6,662 nt of DNA from Pseudobdellovibrionaceae bacterium (GCA_014376325.1 JACMRP010000372.1:1-6662); one strand, 5' to 3'; shown: positions 1 to 6,423, counted from the first letter of the stretch. Program-made: numbers and translations. The notes: generated by a model not told the origin, from the letters alone.

Positions 1-3000
1 CGCTCGCTGCCGATTCTCGTGAAAACGTGTTGCTGCACGCAGAAAAATTCTTAGACGCAAATACTTACCAACGCATCAATGATCTTGCGTGGACTCAGGC
101 CCAGGTAAAACTTCATTACCTAAACATCGAGCCCGACGAGGCCCACTTATTCCAGCGACTGGCAACCCGGTTGCTTTATCTGGATTCTTCGCTCAGGCCC
201 TCTAGCGAAATCATTCGGCGCAATCACAAAAACGTGACGGGACTTTGGGGTTTCGGAATATCCGGCGACTTACCAATCATCTTGATTCGCATAGATGATT
301 TCGAAGATCGCGGGATTGTTCGACAGCTGATCAAAGCGCATGATTATCTTTTTACAAAGGGTTTGGCATTCGACTTAGTGATCCTGAATGATCAACCTGC
401 CAGTTACGCGCATGAATTGCAGAGTGCGCTTGAATCGCTCGTCCATAGCGGAACCATGGTTTCGCAAAGTCACGGACCAACTCGCGGTAAGATTTTTGTG
501 CTTCGCGCGGACACCATGTCGCCAGACGACCGAAATTTGCTTTTTGCCACGTGCAGGGCGGCGCTATCCAGCCGCCAGGGAAGTTTGTCCGAGCAAGTAA
601 AGCGAATGCGTTTTCACGTCGACAAATATTCTTTCTCTGCTGATAAGTCACCGGCGCACCACAATCCAATGGGTCCCGACATGAAATTGCCGAAGCTCGT
701 TCAGTTTAACGGTACGGGTGGATTTACGGAAGACGGTCAAGAGTACGTGATCGCGCTTCGTCCCGGCATCAATACGCCTGCACCTTGGGTGAACGTGATC
801 GCGAATTCAGATTTTGGCTTTACCGTTTCTGAAAGTGGTTCCGGATATACTTACTCTCAGAATTCTCGGGAAAATCAGATCACGCCTTGGCGAAATGATC
901 CCATTAGCGATCCGCCAGGTGAGGTCCTGTACATCCTCGACAATGAATCTGGCAGTCTGTGGTCCCCGACCGCATTGCCAATCCGGGTCGAGGGCGCCAC
1001 CTACATTGCCCGGCACGGTGCTGGTTATTCAGTGTTCGAACACGAATCTCATGGGATCTATAGTGAACTTACGCATTTCGTACCTTGGGATATGCCGGTC
1101 AAAGTTTCAGTTTTAAAACTTGAAAATCGATCCAAACAGACTCGTCAACTCGCGATTAGTTCTTACACCGAATGGGTGCTTGGATTTTCTAGAGCGCAGA
1201 TGGCGCCAACAATGGTGACCGAGCTCGATGAAATATCAAACTCCCTGTTCGCATCGAATCCCCGCAGCGATGAATACGGAAGCAAAATTTCTTTCGTCGC
1301 TTTCCGTGATGGAATGGATTCTTTCACCTGTGATCGGACCGAGTTCATCGGGCGAAACGGAACGCTAGAAGCCCCTGGAAGTTTGTACAATCCGAATGGT
1401 TTCGGTAAAGTCACCGGCGCTGGAGCAGACCCGTGCGCGGCTATGCAGAAATCGATAGAACTCGACCCCGGCGAAACGGCGGAGGTCGTTTTGTTCCTAG
1501 GCCAAGTGACCGATCGCAAAAAGGCCCGTGAGCTTTTACAGAATTTACGCTCGCTCGAGGTAAACGCGCTGTTGAGCGACGTCCGCTTTAAGTGGGAAGA
1601 AATACTGTCGCGAGTGACCGTACAGACTCCGGACCTTTCGATGAATCTGGTACTGAATCGCTGGTTGCTGTACCAAACGACGGTCTGTCGTTTTTGGTCC
1701 CGGGCGGGATTTTACCAAGCCGGTGGTGCCTTCGGATTCCGCGATCAACTGCAGGATACGATGGCGATGATGTGGACCCAGCCGCAAGCCGCGCGCGCGC
1801 ACATCTTACGTGCGGCTAGTCGACAGTTTGTCGAAGGCGACGTTCAGCACTGGTGGCATCCACCATTTGGACGTGGCGTACGCACGCATTTTTCAGATGA
1901 TTTGGTTTGGTTGCCTTACACCGTCAGCCACTATTTGAAAACGACTTCGGACTTTTCGATATTAGATGTAGAGGTTCCGTTTATCGAGGGACCTTTACTG
2001 CGTGCGGATCAAGAGGATTCTTACTATACGCCGACCGTGTCCCACAACACCGCAAGCTTGTACGAGCACTGCGTGCGCGCGTTGAATCACAGCATGCGTG
2101 TGGGTGTGCACGGCTTGCCGCTGATGGGTGCCGGTGACTGGAATGACGGCATGAACCGCGTCGGTCACGAAGGCAAAGGCGAAAGCGTCTGGCTTGCCTG
2201 GTTCTTGTATCTGAACCTCAATCAGTTCGCGAATGTTGCCGAATCACGGGGCGAAAATGACCGTGCAGAACACTGGCGTAAACATGCGGTAAAACTTCAG
2301 CAAGCCTGCGAAGCCGAAGCGTGGGACGGCGAATGGTATCGACGCGCCTATTACGATAACGGAACTCCGCTCGGTTCAGCTTCACAGCCTGAATGTAAAA
2401 TCGATTCCCTTTCGCAGACTTGGGCGGTGTTATCGGGTGCCGCAAATCCGGAACGTGCCAAGATGGGAATGCGCGCGGTAGAAAAATATTTGGTCAAAAA
2501 AGATCAGAGCATGATTCTGTTGTTCACGCCGGCCTTTGACAAAACCGAACTCGATCCTGGCTACATTAAAGGTTACCTGCCGGGAGTTCGCGAAAATGGT
2601 GGGCAGTATACGCACGCGGCCGTCTGGTGCATCATGGCTTCGGCAATGATGGGTGAGCACGAAAAAGCGCACGAGTTGTTTTCGATGTTGAATCCGATCA
2701 ACCATGCCCGTACTCCTGAAGAAGTATTTAAATACAAAGTAGAGCCCTACGTGATCGCGGCGGACGTGTACGCCCAGGAAGCTTACGCGGGTCGCGGCGG
2801 TTGGACTTGGTACACGGGCTCTTGCGGTTGGATGTACCGTGCCGGGATCGAAAGCATTTTAGGATTCGAAATTCGGGGTAAGGAAGTATTTTTGAATCCC
2901 TGCGTTCCGCGCGCTTGGAAGGAATACACCATTCGCTATCGCTACGTGGACACGCAGTATGAATTCCGCTTCGAAAATGCGGGTGGCGATTACGATGGTA

Positions 3001-3137
3001 TTCTATCGACCACGATCGACGGAACCGCGATTGCGGACGCGCGTCGAGTAAAGTTGGTGAACGACGGAGTGATCCACCGGGTGATCGTAACTTTGGGTTT
3101 GAGTGCGGTGTCAAGGAGCTCTCCGCTAGTAACCTAG
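1..3137 (+). CDS. ndvB: Cyclic beta-1,2-glucan synthase (NdvB-type), C-terminal part with GH94 phosphorylase domain; 5' end outside window
   Basis: The frame is already open at the left edge (first whole codon at 3) and runs 1044 codons to the TAG at 3135-3137. Full NdvB/Cgs proteins are about 2,800 residues, so this is roughly the last third; the membrane glycosyltransferase part would lie upstream. Counting from the codon at 3, LWGFGISGD at about 81-89 is the signature of the linker before GH94. A beta-sandwich-like GH94 N-terminal domain lies at about 227-340 and the (alpha/alpha)6 barrel at about 530-950. Barrel motifs are GFRDQLQD (578-585), WWHPP (617-621), GDWND (711-715, with Asp712 the expected general acid), NGGQYTH (865-871) and GWTWYTGS (933-940). 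The last two match regions that contact phosphate in characterised GH94 enzymes. In known synthases this domain trims the glucan by phosphorolysis and so sets ring size; products are periplasmic cyclic glucans tied to osmotic adaptation and host interaction. All visible motifs are intact. A stand-alone GH94 enzyme is less likely, because the linker signature is present and the frame stays open upstream. Confidence 0.88.
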   Translation, partial: LAADSRENVLLHAEKFLDANTYQRINDLAWTQAQVKLHYLNIEPDEAHLFQRLATRLLYLDSSLRPSSEIIRRNHKNVTGLWGFGISGDLPIILIRIDDFEDRGIVRQLIKAHDYLFTKGLAFDLVILNDQPASYAHELQSALESLVHSGTMVSQSHGPTRGKIFVLRADTMSPDDRNLLFATCRAALSSRQGSLSEQVKRMRFHVDKYSFSADKSPAHHNPMGPDMKLPKLVQFNGTGGFTEDGQEYVIALRPGINTPAPWVNVIANSDFGFTVSESGSGYTYSQNSRENQITPWRNDPISDPPGEVLYILDNESGSLWSPTALPIRVEGATYIARHGAGYSVFEHESHGIYSELTHFVPWDMPVKVSVLKLENRSKQTRQLAISSYTEWVLGFSRAQMAPTMVTELDEISNSLFASNPRSDEYGSKISFVAFRDGMDSFTCDRTEFIGRNGTLEAPGSLYNPNGFGKVTGAGADPCAAMQKSIELDPGETAEVVLFLGQVTDRKKARELLQNLRSLEVNALLSDVRFKWEEILSRVTVQTPDLSMNLVLNRWLLYQTTVCRFWSRAGFYQAGGAFGFRDQLQDTMAMMWTQPQAARAHILRAASRQFVEGDVQHWWHPPFGRGVRTHFSDDLVWLPYTVSHYLKTTSDFSILDVEVPFIEGPLLRADQEDSYYTPTVSHNTASLYEHCVRALNHSMRVGVHGLPLMGAGDWNDGMNRVGHEGKGESVWLAWFLYLNLNQFANVAESRGENDRAEHWRKHAVKLQQACEAEAWDGEWYRRAYYDNGTPLGSASQPECKIDSLSQTWAVLSGAANPERAKMGMRAVEKYLVKKDQSMILLFTPAFDKTELDPGYIKGYLPGVRENGGQYTHAAVWCIMASAMMGEHEKAHELFSMLNPINHARTPEEVFKYKVEPYVIAADVYAQEAYAGRGGWTWYTGSCGWMYRAGIESILGFEIRGKEVFLNPCVPRAWKEYTIRYRYVDTQYEFRFENAGGDYDGILSTTIDGTAIADARRVKLVNDGVIHRVIVTLGLSAVSRSSPLVT

Positions 3138-3158
3138 TGCAATGAGGTTACTTCGGAG
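3121..3158. terminator. Hairpin shared by two convergent genes, possible bidirectional terminator
   Basis: AGTAACCT (3128-3135) pairs perfectly with AGGTTACT (3145-3152) around a 9-base loop. Below an internal loop of 2 and 1 bases, CTCCG (3121-3125) pairs with CGGAG (3154-3158). The stem contains the glucan synthase stop (3135-3137) and the stop of the opposing CvfB-like gene (3148-3150). No T-run follows in either direction, so it is not a textbook intrinsic terminator. Its position between convergent genes suggests a role in ending or stabilising both transcripts. Confidence 0.4.
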
Positions 3159-3981
3159 CTAACCGAATGCCTTTGTCGTCGATGATAATGGCGCGAGATT
3201 TATAAAGGCCGCCCAAGGCCATCTTGAATTTCTTTTTGCTCGCACCGAATTGTTCGTAAATGTCTTCGGGCGAAGTTTTATCTGTCACCGGTAAAGAACC
3301 ACCCGCAGCTTTTAAAATCTCTAGGATTTTATCGCCCAGATCTTTTGCGCCGAAACTACCCAAAGGCTGAAGTGATAAATCGATCTTACCATCTTCCCGT
3401 ACGTTTTTAATGTAACCTACCGTTCGCTGCCCGTAATGAATGTCTTGAAAAACTTCGTTCTCGTACAAAACACCGACTTGTTCGTCATTGATAATCGCCT
3501 TGAATCCCAAATCGGACTTACCGACGATGAACAAATCAACCTTTTGATTTTCGACGAAGCTCGAAGGGTTTTTGCTGGTGTGGCGGTCGAGCCGCATCGA
3601 TGCGGCAATGCGGTCCGTGTTGTCTTTATAAATAGCGACCGCGATCGCTAAACCCTCACGCAGCGGACGAGTCTGTTCGGCATAAGGCAAAAACAAATCC
3701 TTCGGCAGGCCCCAGTCTAAGAAAGCCCCAATCGAATTAACCGACACCACTTTCAACATCGTGAAGTCGCCAACCTTTGCTAAAGGCTTTTCGGTGGTCG
3801 CGATCAGTCGATCTTCGGAGTCGTAGTAAAGAAACACTTCGATGTCGTCGCCGAGCTTCCAGTTTTCGGGAACCTCGCGCTCGGGCAACAAAATTTCGTT
3901 TCCGTCCGTGTCGACAAGGTAGAGGCCAAAATGCATTTGCTTCAGAATTTTTAATGTATTGAATCGTCCGATGTTTATCAC
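3148..3981 (-). CDS. cvfB: CvfB/YitL-family S1-domain RNA-binding protein
   Basis: This 277-residue protein matches the usual length and layout of the CvfB/YitL family: three S1-type OB folds followed by a C-terminal winged helix. The first S1-like repeat opens with INIGRFNTLKILKQ and GLYL, then GNEILLP (about 2-62). The second covers about 68-132, with GAFLDWGLPKDLFLP at 85-99. The third covers about 145-206, ending DGKIDLSLQP. The predicted winged helix is at about 213-277 (GDKILEILKAAGG, then the FGASKKKFKMALGGLYK region). The family binds RNA in the cytoplasm; in Staphylococcus aureus CvfB affects virulence gene expression, but its role in Gram-negatives is poorly defined. The start is set at the GTG at 3981 because the family N-terminus begins within a residue or two of INIG. 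The frame stays open 66 codons further upstream, but that stretch is Arg/Gly/Pro-rich and unlike the family. No good Shine-Dalgarno precedes the GTG; a TTG two codons upstream is an alternative. Confidence 0.87.
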   Translation of the reverse strand: MINIGRFNTLKILKQMHFGLYLVDTDGNEILLPEREVPENWKLGDDIEVFLYYDSEDRLIATTEKPLAKVGDFTMLKVVSVNSIGAFLDWGLPKDLFLPYAEQTRPLREGLAIAVAIYKDNTDRIAASMRLDRHTSKNPSSFVENQKVDLFIVGKSDLGFKAIINDEQVGVLYENEVFQDIHYGQRTVGYIKNVREDGKIDLSLQPLGSFGAKDLGDKILEILKAAGGSLPVTDKTSPEDIYEQFGASKKKFKMALGGLYKSRAIIIDDKGIRLAPK

Positions 3982-3992
3982 GCCCAAGACAT
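3978..3992 (-). other. Possible four-codon leader ORF overlapping the cvfB-like start
   Basis: On the minus strand an ATG at 3992-3990 opens a frame encoding Met-Ser-Trp-Ala that stops at TGA 3980-3978. This overlaps the proposed GTG start (3981-3979) in the four bases GTGA, the arrangement typical of translational coupling. An AGGT lies 10 bases before the ATG (4006-4003), whereas it is 21 bases from the GTG. It could therefore supply ribosomes to a start that otherwise lacks a binding site. A frame this short can occur by chance. Confidence 0.2.
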
Positions 3993-4010
3993 AGCGCTTT
4001 TTACCTGTAA

Positions 4011-4040
4011 AACATATCAGATACGTGCCGATCGCCGCAA
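4011..4040 (-). promoter_or_regulatory. Candidate sigma-70-like promoter for the cvfB-like gene
   Basis: On the minus strand TTGCGG (4040-4035) is followed after 18 bases by TATGTT (4016-4011). These match the -35 and -10 consensus at 4 of 6 and 4 of 6 positions. Transcription would begin near 4004, giving a leader of only about 20 bases before the GTG at 3981. The match is weak and no other evidence supports it. Confidence 0.28.
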
Positions 4041-4062
4041 ATTGAGGCCTGCCCCTATAAGA

Positions 4063-4132
4063 CTTTCCGGGCGCTGCCCGCGAAAGCCCGCCTCCGAGCT
4101 TGTGGGGACGCGGGAAAGGTGGTTTTCCCTTT
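4063..4132 (+). promoter_or_regulatory. Three adjacent hairpins in the lipoprotein upstream region (possible structured 5' leader)
   Basis: Hairpin 1 (4063-4086): CTTTC plus CGGGC pair with GCCCG and GAAAG, 10 pairs with one bulged C at 4081 and a GCT loop. Hairpin 2 (4087-4114): CCCGC pairs with GCGGG, then after one mismatch TCC pairs with GGA, with a 10-base loop. Hairpin 3 (4115-4132): AAAGG pairs with CCTTT. They abut with no linker bases. An alternative stem, GGGAAA (4112-4117) with TTTCCC (4124-4129), would break hairpins 2 and 3. The strand is uncertain because inverted repeats read the same on the divergent side. Plus is preferred because the block sits just before the lipoprotein ribosome binding site and behind the candidate cvfB promoter. 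No known riboswitch class was recognised. Confidence 0.35.
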
Positions 4133-4155
4133 GCAATGGCACTCCTCCACTTACC

Positions 4156-4163
4156 AAGGAGGT
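4156..4163 (+). promoter_or_regulatory. Full-consensus Shine-Dalgarno of the lipoprotein gene
   Basis: AAGGAGGT is the full consensus and ends 6 bases before the ATG at 4170. This fixes that ATG as the start over the in-frame GTG at 4119. The site also lies inside two possible local hairpins: CCTCC (4144-4148) with GGAGG (4158-4162), and TTACC (4151-4155) with GGTAA (4161-4165). Confidence 0.9.
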
Positions 4164-4169
4164 AACCAA

Positions 4170-4742
4170 ATGAAATCACTCATCACTAGCACCGTCGCAA
4201 TGATTGCGACCCTTTCGGTTCTGTCAGCGTGTAACTCGAATAGCTCAAGCAAAGACCTTGGCAATATCGCTTCGCCGGACGCGAAGGTTGAAGCCCAGTC
4301 GGTGACACTCACCGGAGTTTATAATGGAGTCAGCGCGGTTTGCGCGGGCGGAACTGAAGCCCCTGGCGACGACGCGCCCACGAAGGCGACCGTTTTGACG
4401 TTTAATGCGGACGGCACTTACAAGACAAACCGCACGGTGCCGAATTCAAAAACGGATGATACTTTAGAAACCGCAGGCAAATACACGGTGGATAAAGACG
4501 TTCTGACATTGAACCAAGAAAGCCAAATCTACGAAGGAAATATCGGTTTCGTCAGCGTAAAAACCGAAGCCACCTTCAAATTGGAAGGCACGAAGCTGAC
4601 CGTCAATGTTCCACATAATGAAGACAGCTCATGCCCCGCAGACGAAGCTCTCATGATCACTTACACTAAACAGGAACCGAAACAAGAAGTTGCGACGACT
4701 CCAGTTCCGAGCGAACAACCATCTCCCGAAAAAGCCCCTTAA
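4170..4742 (+). CDS. Small secreted lipoprotein with lipocalin-like beta-strand pattern, function unknown
   Basis: The product is 190 residues. Lys2 and a hydrophobic run (about 4-19) lead to the lipobox LSAC with Cys21 as the predicted lipidation site, so it should be processed by signal peptidase II. Asn at +2 rather than Asp favours outer-membrane sorting if enterobacterial Lol rules apply. A Ser/Asn-rich linker (22-30) precedes a domain at about 46-168 built of short strands: TLTGVYNG, ATVLTFNADGTYK, TAGKYTVDKDVLTL, EATFKLEGTKLTVNV, ALMITYTK. This GxY / F-x-x-DGTY / GKY / L-x-L rhythm resembles lipocalin-like lipoproteins of small size, but I cannot assign a family with confidence. Cys58 and Cys155, one near each end of the domain, could form a disulfide. 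The tail (169-190) is rich in Pro, Glu and Lys and probably disordered. No ligand or partner can be named. It appears to be a single-gene unit, with a structured upstream region and a probable terminator 18 bases after the stop. Confidence 0.85.
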   Translation: MKSLITSTVAMIATLSVLSACNSNSSSKDLGNIASPDAKVEAQSVTLTGVYNGVSAVCAGGTEAPGDDAPTKATVLTFNADGTYKTNRTVPNSKTDDTLETAGKYTVDKDVLTLNQESQIYEGNIGFVSVKTEATFKLEGTKLTVNVPHNEDSSCPADEALMITYTKQEPKQEVATTPVPSEQPSPEKAP

Positions 4743-4760
4743 CATTTAAGGACTGTTTTA

Positions 4761-4808
4761 GACGCCGGGGCGAGCTTCCAATGATGGATTTCGCTTCGGT
4801 CGTTTTTT
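4761..4808 (+). terminator. Probable intrinsic terminator after the lipoprotein gene
   Basis: An imperfect GC-rich stem forms between 4761-4779 and 4786-4801. GAC pairs with GTC at the base and GGGGCGAG with TTTCGCTTC-side bases through several G-U pairs, with small bulges. It is followed by a run of six T at 4803-4808. Position (18 bases past the stop at 4742), orientation and the T-run all fit. The imperfect stem keeps confidence moderate. Confidence 0.5.
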
Positions 4809-5034
4809 GAAACCAGCTTAGCCCCTTGGCCGAGTCCAAGAAAGTCCGACCACGACCCTGTACTCTAGGCTGGGCGCCGACAATCCGTCGATCGCTAACC
4901 CACCGTATTTACGAAATTAAGACCCGACTTCTAGAGTGATTGTTCCACGCAACGTAGACAAGCCTTCGGAAGCTCGAGACCATTGATAAACAGCATTCAA
5001 GGACGAGTGTGGGTTTCCAATTGATTCGGCACAA
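4809..5034. other. Intergenic stretch without a recognisable gene
   Basis: Between the terminator and the phosphatase ribosome binding site I see no convincing ORF, tRNA or clear promoter hexamer pair. The one notable element is a perfect 7-base inverted repeat, ACTCTAG at 4862-4868 and CTAGAGT at 4931-4937, 62 bases apart. It could close a long hairpin or be chance. The phosphatase promoter presumably lies here. Confidence 0.5.
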
Positions 5035-5040
5035 AAGGAG
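5035..5040 (+). promoter_or_regulatory. Shine-Dalgarno supporting the GTG start of the PhoD-like gene
   Basis: AAGGAG ends 5 bases before the GTG at 5046. That start places a complete twin-arginine motif at residues 5-10, so the ribosome binding site and the signal peptide agree on it. Confidence 0.8.
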
Positions 5041-5045
5041 TTTGT

Positions 5046-6377
5046 GTGGGATTTCGTCGTCGCGATTTTATTAAATGGGGTCTACTTCAGACCGCAGTGC
5101 TGACCCTTGCCGGCAGAGCCAAAGCCGAAGCAGAAAAAATAACGAAAATTGTTTTTAAAACTGGGCCGTCAATCCTGCAAGGTGCGACGGATGAAACCCG
5201 AACGCAATTTTCGATCCTGCAAGACGTAAAAACAAACTACGAAATATTTGTTACAGACACAAAGGGGCGCATCTACCCGCCCGACGAAGTTCGTCCGGTC
5301 ATCTTCAGTACGCATCCTAAAAAAATCTCGAAGGTTTATTTTTCGGGACTTTTTCCGAACGAAGTGTTTCAGTTAAAACTTCGTGATGTTAAAACTCAAC
5401 AGATCGCTGATACTAGAGAGTTTCAGACTCTGGATCTGACAAAAACGACGCTAAAATTCGCGTTGTGTTCTTGCCTAAAAGAAAGCTATCACGAGGCCGA
5501 AATTTGGAAGAATATGGTTCTGCAAAAGCCAGACGTGATCTTTTTTGTCGGGGACACCGTCTATGCAGATAAGGGTGCACCCAAGGACGGCGCAGACCCC
5601 ACTCACCTGTGGAAAAGATTTTGCGAAGCCAGAACCGTGTTAGAGATTTACTACAGCAAAAAATTAATTCCGATTTTAGCAACGTGGGACGATCATGATT
5701 TTGGTCTGAACGATTCAAACCGTTTTACTTATCCCTACATTCAAGAGTCCCAGTGGAACTTCCAGCAATTTTTTGCCCAAGAAGAAAGTCACTGTCGTTT
5801 TATTAAACGAGGGCCCGGCATCAGCACGGCCTTTCAGTACAACGAACAGTTGTTTTTGCTTTTAGATAACCGTACGTTTCGGGACCGCAACGGCTCCAGG
5901 GATCGCTACGCCCACTGGGGACAAGAGCAAGAATCCTGGATGCTCGAGCTTATGCGCAAAAACTCGGGCCCCACATGGCTGATGACCGGAAGCCAGGTCT
6001 TTCCGTCTGCACCTTTCAAGCCGTCCCTTTCACGTGATCACGTGGGTCAGTTCGCGGGCTTCATGAAAGAACTTAAAACGACGCCTTCTAAGGTGGTGTT
6101 TGTCTCAGGGGACGTGCATTTTAGTGAAATTTCGCTGATCGACACGCCCGAAGTTGGCTACCGCACTTACGAACTGACATCGAGCGCGGTCCACTCAAAT
6201 GGTATTCCCGGCGCACCCGGGGTCATACCTAATAAACGCAGACTTATGGGGGCCTCCATCGGAGATCGTAATTACATTATGGTCGACTCGACGGCAAAGG
6301 GACTCGGCAGCACATTCTCCGCAACCTGCTATTCCGTTTCGGGCAAAATCTATTTCAAGCGAAACCTCGAAGTGTAA
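5046..6377 (+). CDS. Tat-exported PhoD-like alkaline phosphatase/phosphodiesterase (alkaline phosphatase D family)
   Basis: This 443-residue protein begins with a twin-arginine signal: R5-R6-D-F-I-K, hydrophobic region 11-23, and likely cleavage after AKA (27) or AEA (29). It should be exported folded to the periplasm. Residues about 32-132 form a beta-rich N-terminal domain like the Ig/FnIII-type domain of PhoD proteins. The metallophosphatase core carries FALCSC (138-143; Cys143 aligns with the conserved PhoD cysteine metal ligand), DVIFFVGDTVYAD (Asp170 and Tyr173), ATWDDHDFGLND (about 212-223), WLMTGSQVF, and SGDVH (Asp356, His358). PhoD enzymes use iron and calcium to cleave phosphomonoesters and diesters, including teichoic acid or phospholipid-type substrates, and are often induced by phosphate starvation. 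I see no clear Pho box here. The motif set is complete, so an active enzyme is expected, but substrate cannot be inferred. The helicase gene follows after 45 bases on the same strand with no obvious T-run terminator, so read-through is possible. Confidence 0.88.
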   Translation: MGFRRRDFIKWGLLQTAVLTLAGRAKAEAEKITKIVFKTGPSILQGATDETRTQFSILQDVKTNYEIFVTDTKGRIYPPDEVRPVIFSTHPKKISKVYFSGLFPNEVFQLKLRDVKTQQIADTREFQTLDLTKTTLKFALCSCLKESYHEAEIWKNMVLQKPDVIFFVGDTVYADKGAPKDGADPTHLWKRFCEARTVLEIYYSKKLIPILATWDDHDFGLNDSNRFTYPYIQESQWNFQQFFAQEESHCRFIKRGPGISTAFQYNEQLFLLLDNRTFRDRNGSRDRYAHWGQEQESWMLELMRKNSGPTWLMTGSQVFPSAPFKPSLSRDHVGQFAGFMKELKTTPSKVVFVSGDVHFSEISLIDTPEVGYRTYELTSSAVHSNGIPGAPGVIPNKRRLMGASIGDRNYIMVDSTAKGLGSTFSATCYSVSGKIYFKRNLEV

Positions 6378-6386
6378 CTCTTACGC

Positions 6387-6423
6387 TGGTCAGCTGCCGC
6401 CGTTTCTGCTAAAAGGCTGACCA
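6387..6423 (+). promoter_or_regulatory. Hairpin overlapping the helicase ribosome binding site and start codon
   Basis: TGGTCAGC (6387-6394) is the perfect complement of GCTGACCA (6416-6423), giving 8 pairs around a 21-base loop. The right arm takes in the last G of the Shine-Dalgarno AAAGG (6412-6416), the whole spacer and the A of the ATG at 6423. The rest of the Shine-Dalgarno lies in the loop. Such a stem could lower translation initiation until it is melted. The pairing is visible in the sequence; the regulatory role is inferred. Confidence 0.4.

Noticed and set aside
27..29. GTG as the true start of the glucan synthase frame
   Set aside because: The frame is open to the window edge and the residues before the GTG continue without a stop. 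There is no Shine-Dalgarno, and the homologous protein extends far upstream, so this is a truncated gene rather than a start.
2728..3114. Antisense ORF of 128 codons inside the glucan synthase gene, and similar shorter ones across 352-2705
   Set aside because: They are Arg/Pro/Ser-rich shadow frames opposite a well-conserved GH94 domain, with no recognisable domain or ribosome binding site.
4042..4061. TTGAGG and TATAAG as a promoter for the lipoprotein
   Set aside because: Only 8 bases separate the hexamers, far from the 16-18 required, and no suitable -35 lies at the right distance from TATAAG.
4119..4169. In-frame GTG extension of the lipoprotein
   Set aside because: It would put 17 residues before the signal peptide and ignores the perfect Shine-Dalgarno 6 bases before the ATG at 4170.
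3982..4179. 66-codon N-terminal extension of the CvfB-like protein
   Set aside because: It is unlike the family N-terminus, is basic and Gly/Pro-rich, overlaps the hairpin-rich divergent region and would run past the lipoprotein start. The family start INIGRF lies at 3981.
5413..5718. Antisense 101-codon ORF within the PhoD-like gene
   Set aside because: It lies opposite the conserved metal-binding motifs, has no domain signature and no ribosome binding site.
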